DNA of 64,000 bases from Tupaia tana (taxonomy: Eukaryota > Chordata > Mammalia > Scandentia > Tupaiidae): contig JAKSZU010000027.1 in assembly GCA_026018925.1 (NCBI GenBank), positions 620,001-684,000 of the forward strand. Reading direction: 5' to 3'. A program made the translations under genes and the position numbers. The first letter of the stretch is position 1. Each line of letters starts with the position of its first letter. Positions 11,118 through 22,455 of this stretch are shown piece after piece. Below the pieces are notes generated by a model that saw nothing but the letters and a program-made list of their open reading frames with translations, searched no databases and was not told where the DNA came from.

Positions 11118-12470
11118 GTAACTGTTATGGTTGGAGTTAGCGTCAGGGCCAGGTTAGTGTTGGGGTTGAGCATAAGGTGTACGCCTAGGGTTAGGGTTAG
11201 GTCTATGGTTTGAGTTAGACTTCAGGTTAGGTTAGGTTTGAACTTAGTTTGAGGGAGTAAGTTTAGGGCTACTGTTTGTTTTCGGTTCAGTGTTATGGTT
11301 GGAGATAGCGTCAGGGTCATGTTAGGGTTGGGGTTGAGCTTAAGGTGTCCGCCTAGGGTTAGGGTTAGGTGTATGGTTTGATTTAGGCTTAAGGTTAGGT
11401 TAGGTTTGAACTTAGTTTGAGGGAGTAAGTTTAGGGCTACTGTTAGTTTTCGGTTCAGTGTTACGGTTGGAGATATCGTCAGGTTCATGCTAGGGTTGGG
11501 CTTGAACTTCAGGTGTCCGCCTAGGGTTAGGGTTTGGTCTATGGTTTTAGTTAGGCTTCAGGTTAGGTTAGGTTTGAAATTAGTTTGAGGGAGTAAGTTT
11601 AGGGCTACTGTTAGTTTTCGGTTCAGTGTTACGGATGGAGATAGCGTCAGGGTCAGGTTAGGTTGGGGTTGAGCTTCAGGTGTCCGCCTAGTGTTAGGTT
11701 TAGGTCTATGGTTTGAGTTAGGCTTCAGGTTAGGTTAGGTTTGAACTTAGTTTGAGGGAGTAAGTTTAGGGCTACTGTTAGTTTTCGGTTCAGTGTTACG
11801 GTTGGATTTAGCGTGAGTGTCAGGTTAGGGTTGGGGTTGAGCTTTAGGTTTCTGCCTAGTGTTAGGGTTAGGTGTATGGTTTGATTTAGGGTTCAGGTTA
11901 GGTTAGGTTTGAACTTAGTTTGAGTGAGTATGTTTTGGGCTATTGTTACTTTTCGGGTAACTGTTATGGTTGGAGTTAGCGTCAGGGCCATTTTAGGTTT
12001 GGGGTTGAGCTTAAGGTGTCCGCCAAGGGTTAGGGTTAGGTCTATGGTTTGAGTTAGGCTTCATGTTAGGTTAGGTTTGAACTTAGTTTGAGGGAGTAAG
12101 TTTAGGGCTACTGTAAGTTTTCGGTTCAGTGTTATGGTTGGAGATAGCGTCAGGGTCAGGTTAGGGTTGGGGTTGAGCTTCAGGTGTCCGCCTAGGGTTA
12201 GGGTTAGGTCTATGGTTTGAGTTAGGCTTCAGGTTAGGTTAGGTTTGAACTTAGTTTGAGGGAGTAAGTTTAGCGTTACTGTTAGTTATCGGTTCAGTGT
12301 TATGGTTGGAGTTAGCGTCAGGGTCAGGTTAGGGTTGGGGTTGACCTTAAGGTGTCCGCCTAGGGTTAGGGTTAGGTGTATGGTTTGATTTAGGCTTCAG
12401 GTTAATTTAGGTTTGAACTTAGTTTGAGGGAGTAAGTTTAGGGCTACTGTTAGTTTTCGGTTCAGTGTTA
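10359..12470 (+). repeat. Duplicated block I, right copy
   Basis: This is the partner of 1,290-3,401 at an offset of 9,069 bp. It preserves the order of at least a dozen monomers, including the subtype with GGCATTAAGTTAATGG (10,826) and the GGGCTATTGTTAC monomer near 11,937. Differences include GTACGCC for GTCCGCC near 11,181 and GGTTCATGC for GGGTCATGC near 11,482. Its left part also matches the 4.8-6.2 kb block, so this region has been copied more than once. Confidence 0.8.
10917..11084 (+). repeat. Representative of the GTTACAGTTGGAG monomer subtype
   Basis: Linked markers are TTAACTGTTACAG, GGAGTAAGCGTGAGG, GGGTAGGGGTTGAG, GAGCTCAAGG, GTATCCGCC and GTATGATTTGATTAAGG. The unit is usually found directly after a GAGCTAATGG-type monomer, as at 1.9, 6.1, 16.2, 28.0, 30.3, 43.8, 47.8, 59.4 and 62.7 kb. 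The pair behaves like a 336-bp dimer that has been copied as a unit. Confidence 0.72.
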
Positions 12471-13714
12471 CGGTTGGAGATAGCGTGAGGGTCAGGTAAG
12501 GGTTGGGGTTGAGCTTCAGGTGTCCGCCTAGGGTTATGGTTAGGTCTATGGTTTGAGATAGGCTTCAGGTTAGGTTAGGTTTGAAATTAGTTTGAGGGAG
12601 AAAGTTTAGGGCTAATGTTAGTTTTCACTTCAGTGTTATGGTTGGAGTTAGCGTGAGGGTCAGGTTAGGGTTGGGGTTGAGATTAAGGTGTCCGCCTAGG
12701 GTTAGGGTTATGTGTATGGTTTGATTTAGCCTTCAGTTTAGATTAGGTTTGAACTTAGTTTGAGGGAGTAAGTTTAGGGCTACTGTTAGTTTTCGGTTCA
12801 GTGTTACGGTTGGAGATAGCGTCTGGGTCAGGTAAGGGTTGGGGTTGAGCTTCAGGTGTCCGCCTAGGGTTAGGGTTAGGCCTATGGTTTGAGTTAGGCT
12901 TCAGTTTAGGTTAGGTTTGAACTTAGTTTGAGGGAGTAAGTTTAGGACTACTGTTAGTTTTCGGTTCAGTGTTACGGTTGGAGATAGCGTCAGGGTCAGG
13001 TTAGGGTTGGGGTTGAGCTTAAGGTGTCCGCCTAGGGTTAGGTTTAGGTGTATGGTTTGATTTAGGCTTCAGGTTAGGTTAGGTTTGAACTTATTTTCAG
13101 GGAGTAAGTTTAGGGCTACTGTTTGTTTTCGGGTAACTGTTACGGTTGGAGTTAGCGTCAGGTCCAGGTTAGGGTTGGCGTTGAGCTAATGGTGTCCGCC
13201 TAGGGTTAGGGTTAGATGTATGTTTTGATTTAGGCTTCAGGTTAGGTTAGGTTTGAAGTTAGTTTGAGGGAGTAAGATAGGGCTACTGTTAGTTTTCGGT
13301 TAACTGTTACAGTTGGAGTAAGCATGAGGGTCAGTTTAGGGTAGGGGTTGAGCTTAAGTTGTCCGCCTAGGGTTAGGGTTAGGTGTATGATTTGATTAAG
13401 GCTTCAGGTTAGGTTAGGTTTGAACTTAGTTTGAGGGAGTAAGTTTAGGGCTACTGTTAGTTTTCGGGTAACTGTTATGGTTGGAGTTAGCGTCAGGGCC
13501 AGGTTAGGGTTGGGGTTGAGCTTAAGGTGTCCGCCTAGGGTTAGGGTTAGGTCTATGGATTCATTTAGGCTTCAGGTTAGGTTAGGATTGAACTTAGTTT
13601 GAGGGAGTAAGTTTAGGGCTACTGTTAGTTTTCGGTTCAGTGTTACCGTTGGAGATAGCGTCAGGGTCAGGTTAGGGTTGGTGTTGAGCTTAAGGTGTCC
13701 CCCTAGGGTAAGGG
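12471..13714 (+). repeat. Satellite monomers with a whole-unit difference from the 17.7-18.3 kb copy
   Basis: The left part, to about 13,200, matches 17.5-18.24 kb. About three monomers at roughly 13.2-13.7 kb have no counterpart there: the pairing offset changes from about 5,039 to 4,536 bp, a step of 503. One of these units contains a single-base loss (GAGTAAGATAGGG, near 13,271), which accounts for 503 rather than 504. This is a clear example of gain or loss of exactly three units. Confidence 0.65.
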
Positions 13715-14572
13715 TTAGGTCTATCGTTTGAGTTAGGCTTCTTGTTAGGTTAGGTTTGAACTTAGTTTGAGGGAGTAAGTTTAGGGCTACTGTTAGTTTT
13801 CGGTTCACTGTTACGGTTGGAGTTAGCTTCAGGGTCAGGTTAGGGTTGGGGTTGAGCTTAAGGTGTCCGCCTAGGGTTAGGGTTAGGTCTGTGGTTTGAG
13901 TTAGGCTTCAGGTGAGGTTAGGTTTGAACTTAGTTTGAGGGAGTAAGTTTAGGGCTACTGTTAGTTTTCGGTTCAGTGTTACGTTTGAAGTAAGAGTCAG
14001 GGTCAGGTTAGGGTTGGGGTTGAGCTTCAGGTGTCCGCCTAGGGTTAGATTTAGGTCTATGGTTTGAGTTAGGCTTCAGGTTAGGTTAGGTTTGAACTTA
14101 GTTTGAGGGAGTAAGTTTAGGGCTACTGTTTGTTTTCGGTTCAGTGTTTCGTTTGGAGTTAGCGTGAGGGTCAAGTTAGGGTTGGGGTTGAGCTTAAGGT
14201 GTGCGCCTAGGGTTAGGGTTAGGTGTATGGTTTGATTTAGGCTTCAGGTTAGGTTAGGTTTGAACTTAGTTTGAGAGCGTAAGTTTAGGGCTACTGTTAG
14301 TTTTCGGGTAACTGTTATGGTTGGAGTTAGGGTCAGGGCCAGGTTAGGGTTGGGGTTGAGCTTAAGGTGTCCGCGTAGGGTTAGGGTTCGGTCTATGGTT
14401 TGAGTTAGGCTTCAGGTTAGGTTAGGTTTGAACTTAGTTTGAGGAAGTAAGTTTAGGACTACTGTTAGTTTTCGGTTCAATGTTACGGTTGGAGATAGCG
14501 TCAGGGTCAGGTTAGGGTTGGGGTTGAGCTTAAGGTGTCCGCCTAGGGTTAGGGTTAGGTGTATGGTTTGAG
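13715..14572 (+). repeat. Duplicated block IV, left copy
   Basis: This block matches 18,251-19,108 at an offset of 4,536 bp, exactly 27 monomers. Diagnostic features are CTATCGTTTG (13,721 and 18,257), GGCTTCTTGTTAGG, GTAAGAGTCAGGG, GTGTGCGCC and TTGAGAGCGTAAG, all rare elsewhere. The copies part near 14,573, where this one has GAGTTAGGCTTCAGG and the other GATTTAGGCTTAAGG. Confidence 0.8.
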
Positions 14573-14778
14573 TTAGGCTTCAGGTTAGGTTAGGTTTGAA
14601 CTTAGTTTGAGGGAGTAAGTTTAGGGCTACTGTTAGTTTTCGGTTCAGTGTTACGGTTGGAGATAGCGTCTGGGTCAGGTTAGGGTTGGGGTTGAGCTTC
14701 AGGTGTCCGCCTAGGGTTAGGGTTAGGTGTATGGTTTGATTTAGGCTTCAGTTTAGTTTAGGTTTGAACTTAGTTTGA

Positions 14779-14946
14779 GGGAGTAAGTTTAGGGCTACTG
14801 TTTGTTTTCGGGTAACTGTTACGGTTGGAGTTAGCGTCAGGTCCAGGTTAGGGTTGGCGTTGAGCTAATGGTGTCCGCCTAGGGTTAGGGTTAGGTGTAA
14901 GTTTTGATTTAGGCTTCAGGTTAGCTTAGGTTTGAAGTTAGTTTGA
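14779..14946 (+). repeat. Representative of the GAGCTAATGG monomer subtype
   Basis: This 168-bp unit carries a linked set of changes: CTGTTTGTTTTCGGG, GTCAGGTCCAGG, GGTTGGCGTTGAG, GAGCTAATGG and GTAAGTTTTGATT. About three dozen monomers across the window share most of the set, for example near 1,093, 9,994, 18,223, 23,427, 31,656, 39,046, 49,123, 57,019 and 60,043. Some have GGCATTGAG and GTCCACC instead, for example near 27,795 and 59,205. The shared set shows that these units descend from one founder. Confidence 0.75.
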
Positions 14947-15999
14947 GGGAGTAAGATTAGACCTACTGTTTGTTTTCGGTTAACTGTTACACTTGGAGTA
15001 TGCGTGAGGGTCAGGTTAGGGTAGGGGTTCAGCTCAAGGTGTCCGCCTATGGTTAGGGTTAGGTGTATGATTTGATTAAGGCTTCAGGTTAGGTTAGGTT
15101 TGAAGTTAGTTTGAGGGAGTAAGTTTAGGGCTACTGTTAGTTTTCGGTTCAGTGTTACGGTTGGATTTAGCGAGAGTGTCAGGTTAGGGTTGGGGTTGAG
15201 CTTAAGGTGTCCGCCTAGGGTTAGGGTTAGGTGTATGGTTTGATTTAGGCTTCAGGTTAGGTTAGTTTTGAACTTAGTTTGAGGGAGTAAGTTTAGGGCT
15301 ACTGTTTGTTTTCGGGTAACTGTTACGGTTGGAGTTAGCGTCAGGTCCAGGTTAGGGTTGGCGTTGAGCTTATGGTGTCCGCCTAGGGTTAGGGTTAGGT
15401 GTATGTTTTGATTTAGGCTTCAGGTTAGGTTAAGTTTGAAGTTAGTTTGAGGGAGTTAGTTTACGGCTACTGTTAGTTTTCGGTTCAGTGTTACGGTTGG
15501 AGATAGCGTCAGGGTCAGGTTAGGGTTGGGGTTGAGCTTCAGGTGTCCGCCTAGGGTTAGCGTTAGGTCTATGGTTTGAGTTAGGCTTCAGGTTAGGTTA
15601 GGTTTGAACTTAGTTTGAGGGAGTAAGTTTAGGGCTACTGTTAGTTTTCGGGTAACTGTTATGGTTGGAGTTAGCGTCAGGGCCAGGTGAGGGTTGGGGT
15701 TGAGCTTAAGGTGTCCGCCTAGGGTTAGGGTTAGGTCTATGTTTTGAGTTAGGCTTCAGGGTAGGTTAGGTTTGAACTTAGTTTCAGGGAGTAAGTTTAG
15801 GGCTACTGTTAGTTTTCGGTTCCGTGTTACGGTTGGAGATAGCGTCAGGGTCAGGTTAGGGTTGGGGTTGAGCTTCAGGTGTCCGCCTAGTGTTAGGGTT
15901 AGGTGTATGGTTTGATTTAGGCTTCACGTTAGGTTAGGTTTGAACTTAGTTTGAGGGAGTAAGTTTAGGGCTACTGTTTGTTTTCGGGTAACTGTTACG

Positions 16000-18250
16000 G
16001 TTGGAGTTAGCGTCAGGTCCAGGTTAGGGTTGGCATTAAGTTAATGGTGTCCACCTAGGATTAGGGTTAGGTGTATGGTTTGATTTAGGCTTCAGGTTAG
16101 ATTAGGTTTGAAGTTAGTTTGATGGAGTAAGTTTAGGGCTACTGTTAGTTTTCGGTTAACTGTTACAGTTGGAGTAAGCGTGAGGGTCAGGTTAGGGTAG
16201 GGGTTGAGCTCAAGGTATCCGCCTAGGGTTAGGGTTAGGTGTATGATTTGATTAAGGCTTCAGGTTAGGTTAGGTTTGAACTTAGTTTGAGGGAGTAAGT
16301 TTAGGGCTACTGTTAGTTTTCGGGTAACTGTTATGGTTGGAGTTAGCGTCAGGTCCAGGTTAGTGTTGGGGTTGAGCATAAGGTGTCCGCCTAGGGTTAG
16401 GGTTAGGTCTATAGTTTGAGTTAGGCTTCAGGTTAGGTTAGGTTTGAACTTAGTTTAAGGGAGTAAGTTTAGGGCTACTGTTTGTTTTCGGTTCAGTGTT
16501 ATGGTTGGAGATAGCGTCAGGGTCATGTTAGGGTTGGGGTTGAGCTTAAGGTGTCCGCCTAGGGTTAGGGTTAGGTGTATGGTTTGATTTAGGCTTAAGG
16601 TTAGGTTAGGTTTGAACTTAGTTTAAGGGAGTAAGTTTAGGGCTACTGTTAGTTTTCGGTTCAGTGTTACGGTTGGAGATATCGTCAGGGTCAGGCTAGG
16701 GTTGGGCTTGAACTTCAGGTGTCCGCCTAGGGTTAGGGTTTGGTCTATGGTTTTAGTTAGGCTTCAGGTTAGGTTAGGTTTGAACTTAGTTTGAGGGAGT
16801 AAGTTTAGGGCTACTGTTAGTTTTCGGTTCAGTGTTACGGTTGGATTTAGCGTGAGTGTCAGGTTAGGGTTGGGGTTGTGCTTTAGGTTTCTGCCTAGTG
16901 TTAGGTTTAGGTGTATGGTTTGATTTAGGGTTCAGGTTAGTTTAGGTTTGAACTTAGTTTGAGGGAGTATGTTTTGGGCTATTGTTACTTTTCGGGTAAC
17001 TGTTATGGTTGGAGTTAGCGTCAGGGCCATTTTAGGGTTGGGGTTGAGCTTAAGGTGTCCGCCAAGGGTTAGGTATTGGTCTATGGTTTGAGTTAGGCTT
17101 CATGTTAGGTTAGGTTTGAACTTAGTTTGAGGGAGTAAATTTAGGGCTACAGTAAGTTTTCGGTTCAGTGTTACGGTTGGAGATAGCGTCAGGGTCAGGT
17201 TAGGGTTGGGGTTGAGCTTCAGGTGTCCGCCTAGGGTTAGGGTTAGGTCTATGGTTTGAGTTAGGCTTCAGGTTAGGTTAGGTTTGAACTTAGTTTGAGG
17301 GAGTAAGTTTAGGGTTACTGTTAGTTATCGGTTCAGTGTTATGGATGGAGTTAGCGTGAGGGTCAGGTTAGGGTTGGGGTTGACCTTAAGGTGTCCGCCT
17401 AGGGTTAGGGTTAGGTGTATGGTTTGATTTAGGCTTCAGGTTAATTTACGTTTGAACTTAGTTTGAGGGAGTAAGTTTAGGGCTACTGTTAGTTTTCGGT
17501 TCAGTGTTATGGTTGGAGATAGCGTGAGGGTCAGGTTAGGGTTGGGGTTGAGCTTCAGGTGTCCGCCTAGGGTTATGGTTAGGTCTATGGTTTGAGTTAG
17601 GCTTCAGGTTAGGTTAGGTTTGAAATTATTTTGAGGGAGAAAGTTTAGGGCTAATGTTAGTTTTCAGTTCAGTGTTATGGTTAGAGTTAGCGTGAGGGTC
17701 AGGTTAGGGTTGGGGTTGAGCTTAAGGTGTCCGCCTAGGGTTAGGGTTAGGTGTATGGTTTGATTTAGGCTTCAGTTTAGATTAGGTTTGAACTTAGTTT
17801 GAGGGAGTAAGTTTAGGGCTACTGTTAGTTTTCGGTTCAGTGTTACGGTTGGAGAGAGCGTCTGGGTCAGGTAAGGGTTGGGGTTGAGCTTCAGGTGTCC
17901 GCCTAGGGTTAGGGTTAGGCCTATGGTTTGAGTTAGGCTTCAGTTTAGGTTAGGTTTGAACTTAGTTTGAGATAGTAAGTTTAGGACTACTGTTAGTTTT
18001 CGGTTCAGTGTTACGGTTGGAGATAGCGTCAGGGTCAGGTTAGGGTTGGGGTTGAGCTTAAGGTGTCCGCCTAGGGTTAGGGTTAGGTGTATGGTTTGAT
18101 TTAGGCTTCAGGTTAGGTTAGGTTTGAACTTATTTTGAGGGAGTAAGTTTAGGGCTACTGTTTGTTTTCGGGTAACTGTTACGGTTGGAGTTAGCGTCAG
18201 GTCCAGGTTAGGGTTGGCGTTGAGCTAATGGTGTCCGCCTAGGGTTAGGG
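16000..18250 (+). repeat. Rearranged copy of 10.8-13.2 kb lacking one monomer
   Basis: From about 16.0 to 16.77 kb the sequence pairs with 10.8-11.57 kb at an offset of 5,206 bp (GGCATTAAG at 16,032 and 10,826; TGGTCTATGG at 16,741 and 11,535). From about 16.8 kb the offset drops to 5,039 bp (ATTGTTACTTTTCGGG at 16,981 and 11,942). The difference of 167 bp means that one monomer present near 11.58-11.75 kb, the one with ACGGATGGAG, is absent here. Edges are approximate. Confidence 0.72.
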
Positions 18251-19108
18251 TTAGGTCTATCGTTTGAGTTAGGCTTCTTGTTAGGTTAGGTTTGAACTTA
18301 GTTTGAGGGAGTAAGTTTAGGGCTACTGTTAGTTTTCGGTTCAGTGTTACGGTTGGAGTTAGCTTCAGGGTCAGGTTAGGGTTGGGGTTGAGCTTAAGGT
18401 GTCCGCCTAGGGTTAGGTTTAGGTCTGTGGTTTGAGTTAGGCTTCAGGTGAGGTTAGGTTTGAACTTAGTTTGAGGGAGTAAGTTTAGGGCTACTGTTAG
18501 TATTCGGTTCAGTGTTACGTTTGGAGTAAGAGTCAGGGTCAGGTTAGGGTTGGGGTTGAGCTTCAGGTGTCCGCCTAGGGTTAGGGTTAGGTCTATGGTT
18601 TGAGTTAGGCTTCAGGTTAGGTTAGGTTTGAACTTAGTTTGAGGGAGTAAGTTTAGGGCTACTGTTTGTTTTCGGTTCAGTGTTTCGTTTGGAGTTAGCG
18701 TGAGGGTCAAGTTAGGGTTGGGGTTGAGCTTAAGGTGTGCGCCTAGGGTTAGGGTTAGGTGTATGGTTTGATTTAGGCTTCAGGTTAGGTTAGGTTTGAA
18801 CTTAGTTTGAGAGCGTAAGTTTAGGGCTACTGTTAGTTTTCGGGTAACTGTTATGGTTGGAGTTAGCGTCAGGGCCAGGTTAGGGTTGGGGTTGAGCTTA
18901 AGGTGTCCGCGTAGGGTTAGGGTTCGGTCTATGGTTTGAGTTAGGCTTCAGGTTAGGTTAGGTTTGAACTTAGTTTGAGGGAGTAAGTTTAGGACTACTG
19001 TTAGTTTTCGGTTCAATGTTACGGTTGGAGATAGCGTCAGGGTCAGGTTAGGGTTGGGGTTGAGCTTAAGGTGTCCGCCTAGGGTTAGGGTTAGGTGTAT
19101 GGTTTGAT
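18251..19108 (+). repeat. Duplicated block IV, right copy
   Basis: This is the partner of 13,715-14,572. Its left edge is a hybrid monomer. The upstream part is the GAGCTAATGG subtype (about 18,223) and the downstream part is the CTATCGTTTG type, which in the other copy lies three units further on. That join marks the recombination point. Confidence 0.78.
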
Positions 19109-19265
19109 TTAGGCTTAAGGTTAGGTGAGGTTTGAACTTAGTTTGAGGGAGTAAGTTTAGGGCTACTGTTCGTTTTCGGTTCAGTGTTACGGTTGGAGAT
19201 AGCGTCTGGGTCAGGTTAGGGTTGGGGTTGAGCTTCAGGTGTCCGCCTCGGGTTAGGGTTAGGTC

Positions 19266-20058
19266 TATGGTTTGAGTTAGGCTTCAGGTTAGGTTAGGTT
19301 TGAACTTAGTTTGAGGGAGTAAGTTTAGGGCTACTTTTAGTTTTCGGTTCAGTGTTACGGTTGGAGTTAGCGTGAGGGTCAGGTTAGGGTTGGGGTTGAG
19401 CTTAAGGTGTCCGCCTGGGGTTAGGGTTAGGTCTATGGTTTGATTTAGGCTTCAGGTTAGGTTAGGTTTGAACTTAGTTTGAGGGAGTAAGTTTAGGGCT
19501 ACTGTTAGTTTTCGGGTAACTCTTATGGTTGGAGTTAGCGTCAGGGCCATTTTAGGGTTGGGGTTGAGCTTAAGGTGTCCGCCAAGTTTTAGGGTTCGGT
19601 CTATGGATTGAGTTAGGCTTCAGGTTAGGTTAGGTTTGAAGTTAGTTTGAGGGAGTAAGTTTAGGGCTACTGTTAGTTTTCGGTTCAGTGTTACGTTTGG
19701 AGATAGCATCAGGGTCAGGTTAGGGTTGGGGTTGAGCTTCAGTTGTCCGCCTAGGTTTAGGGTTAGGTCTATGGTTTGAGTTAGGCTTCAGGTTAGGTTA
19801 GGTTTGAACTTAGTTTGAGGGAGTAAGTTTAGGGCTACTGTTAGTTTTTGGTTCAGTGTTACGGTTGGAGATAGCATCAGGGTCAGGTTAGGGTTGGGGT
19901 TGAGGTCAGGTGTCCGCCTAGGGTTAGGGTTAGGTCTATGGTTTGAGTTAGGCTTCAGGTTAGGTTAGGTTTGAACTTAGTTTAAGGGAGTAAGTTTAGG
20001 GCTACTGTTAGTTTTCGGTTCAGTGTTACGGTTGGATTTAGCGTGAAGGTCAGGTTAG
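19266..20058 (+). repeat. Duplicated block V, left copy
   Basis: This block matches 22,456-23,248 at an offset of 3,190 bp (19 monomers minus 2). Shared markers are CCGCCTGGGG (19,411 and 22,601), AACTCTTATGG, TTGAGGTCAGG (a one-base contraction) and GCGTGAAGGTCAGG. The contracted monomer near 19,904 is inherited in both copies, so the deletion predates the duplication. The copies part near 20,058. Confidence 0.78.
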
Positions 20059-22455
20059 CGTAGTTGTTGACCTTAAGGTGTCCGCCTAGGGTTAGTGTTA
20101 GGTGTATGGTTTGAGTTAGGCTTCAGGTTAGGTTAGGTTTGAACTTAGTTTGAGGGAGTAAGTTTAGGGCTACTCTTAGTTTTCGGTTCAGTGTAACGGT
20201 TGGAATTAGCGTGAGGGTCAGGTTAGGGTAGGGGTTGAGCTTAAGGTGTCCGCCTAGGGTTAGGGTTAGGTGTATGGTTTGATTTAGGCTTCAGTTTAGG
20301 TTAGGTTTGAACTTAGTTTGAGGGAGTAAGTTTAGGGCTACTGTTTGTTTTCGGGTAACTGTTACGGTTGGAGTTAGCGTCAGGTCCAGGTTAGGGTTGG
20401 CGTTGAGCTAATTGTGTCCGCCTAGGGTTAGGGTTAGGTGTATGTTTTGATTTAGGCTTCAGGTTAGCTTAGGTTTGAAGTTAGTTTGAGGGAGTAAGTT
20501 TAGGCCTACTGTTTGTTTTCGGTTAACTCTTACAGTTGGAGTAAGCGTGAGGGTCAGGTTAGGGTAGGGGTTCAGCTCAAGGTGTCCGCCTATGGTTAGG
20601 GTTAGGTGTATTATTTGATTAAGGCTTCAGGTTAGGTTAGGTTTGAAGTTAGTTTGAGGGAGTTAGTTTAGGGCTACTGTTAGTTTTCGGTTCAGTGTTA
20701 CGGTTGGAGATAGCGTCAGGGTCAGGTTAGGGTTGGGGTTGAGCTTCAGGTGTCCGCCTAGGGTTAGGGTTAGGTCTATGGTTTGAGTTAGGCTTCAGGT
20801 TAGGTTAGGTTTGAACTTAGTTTGAGGGAGTAAGTTTAGGGCTACTGTTAGTTTTCGGGTAACTGTTATGGTTGGAGTTAGCGTCAGGGCCATTTTAGGG
20901 TTGGGGTTGAGCTTAAGGTGCCAGCCAAGGGTTAGGGTTAGGTCTGTTGTTTGAGTTAGGCTTCAGGTTAGGTTAGGTTTGAACTTAGTTTGAGGGAGTA
21001 AGTTTAGGGCTACTGTTAGTTTTCGGTTCAGTGTTACGGTTGGAGATAGCGTCAGGGTCAGGTTAGGGTTGGGTTTGAGCTTCAGGTGTCCGCCTAGGGT
21101 TAGGGTAGGGTCTATGGTTTGAGTTAGGCTTTATGTTAGGTTAGGTTTGAACTTAGTTTGAGGGAGTAAGTTTAGGGCTCCTATTAGTTTTCGGTTCAGT
21201 GTTACGGTTGGAGATAGCGTCTGGGTCATGTTAGGGTTGGGGTTGAGCTTCAGGTGTCCGCCCAGGGTTAGGGTTAGGTCTATTGTTTTAGATAGTCTTC
21301 AGGTTAGGTTAGGTTTGAACATAGTTTGAGGGAGTAAGTTTAGGGCTACTGTTAGTTTTCGGTTCAGTGTTACGGTTGATTTAGCGTGAGGGTCAGGTTA
21401 GGGTTGTGGTTGAGCTTAAGGTGTCCGCCTAGGGTTAGGCTTAGGTGTATGGTTTGATTTAGTCTTCAGGTTAGGTTAGGTTTGAACTTAGTTTGAGGGA
21501 GTAAGTTTAGGGCTACTGTTAGATTTCGGGTAACTGTTATGGTTGGAGTTAGCGTCAGGGCCATTTTAGGTTTGGGGTTGAGCTTAAGGTGTCTGCCAAG
21601 TTTTAGGGTTAGGTCTATGGTTTGAGTTAGGCTTCAGGTTAGGTTAGGTTTGAACTTAGTTTGAGGGAGTAAGTTTAGGGCTACTGTTAGTTTTCGGTTC
21701 AGTGTTACGGTTGGAGATAGCGTCAGGGTCAGGTTAGGGTTGGGCTTGAACTTCAGGTGTCCGCCTAGGGTTAGGGTTAGGTCTATGGTTTGAGTTAGGC
21801 TTCAGGTTAGGTTAGGTTTGAAATTAGTTTGAGGGAGTAAGTTTAGTGCTAATGTTAGTTTTCTGTTCAGTGTTACGGTTGGAGTTAGCGTCAGGGTCAG
21901 GATAGGGTTGGGGTTGAGCTTAAGGTGTCCGCCTAGGATTAGAGTTAGGTGTATGGTTTGATTTAGGCTTCAGGTTAGGTTAGGTTTGAACTTAGTTTGA
22001 GGGAGTAAGTTTAGGGCGACTGTTAGTTTTCGGGTAACTGTTATGGTTGGAGTTAGCTTCAGGGCCAGGTTAGGGTTGGGGTTGAGCTTAAGGTATCCGC
22101 CTAGGGTTAGGGTTAGGTGTATGGTTTGATTTAGGCTTCAGGTTAGGTTAGGTTTGAACTTAGTTTGAGGGAGTAAGTTTAGGGCTACTGTTAGTTTTCG
22201 GTTCAGTGTTCCGGTTGGAGATAGCGTCAGGGTCAGGTTAGGGTTGGGGTTGAGCTTCAGGTGTCCGCCTAGGGTTAGGGTTAGGTATATGGTTTGAGTT
22301 AGGCTTCAGGTTAGGTTAGGTTTGAACTTAGTTTGAGGGAGTCAGTTTAGGGCTACTGTTAGTTTTCGGTTAACTGTTACGGTTGGAGTAAGCGTCAGGG
22401 TCAGGTTAGGTTTGGGGTTGAGCTTAAGGTGTCCGCCTAGGGTTAGTGTTAGGTG
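20059..22455 (+). repeat. Satellite monomers between the block V copies
   Basis: About 14 ordinary units lie here, with one-base contractions such as TTACGGTTGATTT near 21,371. The run C-type, GGGTTTGAGC type, GTCTGGGTC type, GAACATAG type, GATTTCGGG type and CTTGAAC type (20.85-21.8 kb) is the same subtype order seen again near 25.0-26.0, 35.1-36.1, 39.3-40.3, 44.9-45.8, 55.3-56.2, 57.3-58.1 and 60.3-61.3 kb. Only satellite is visible. Confidence 0.7.

Noticed and set aside
11222..11488. Open reading frame of 88 codons on the minus strand
   Set aside because: It is the duplicate of the frame at 2,153-2,419, 9,069 bp away, differing by one residue because of one substitution in the repeat. 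Similarity between the two reflects DNA duplication and not selection on a protein.
13572..13808. Open reading frame of 78 codons on the minus strand
   Set aside because: Same periodic satellite translation as the other minus-strand frames, with no start context or domain.
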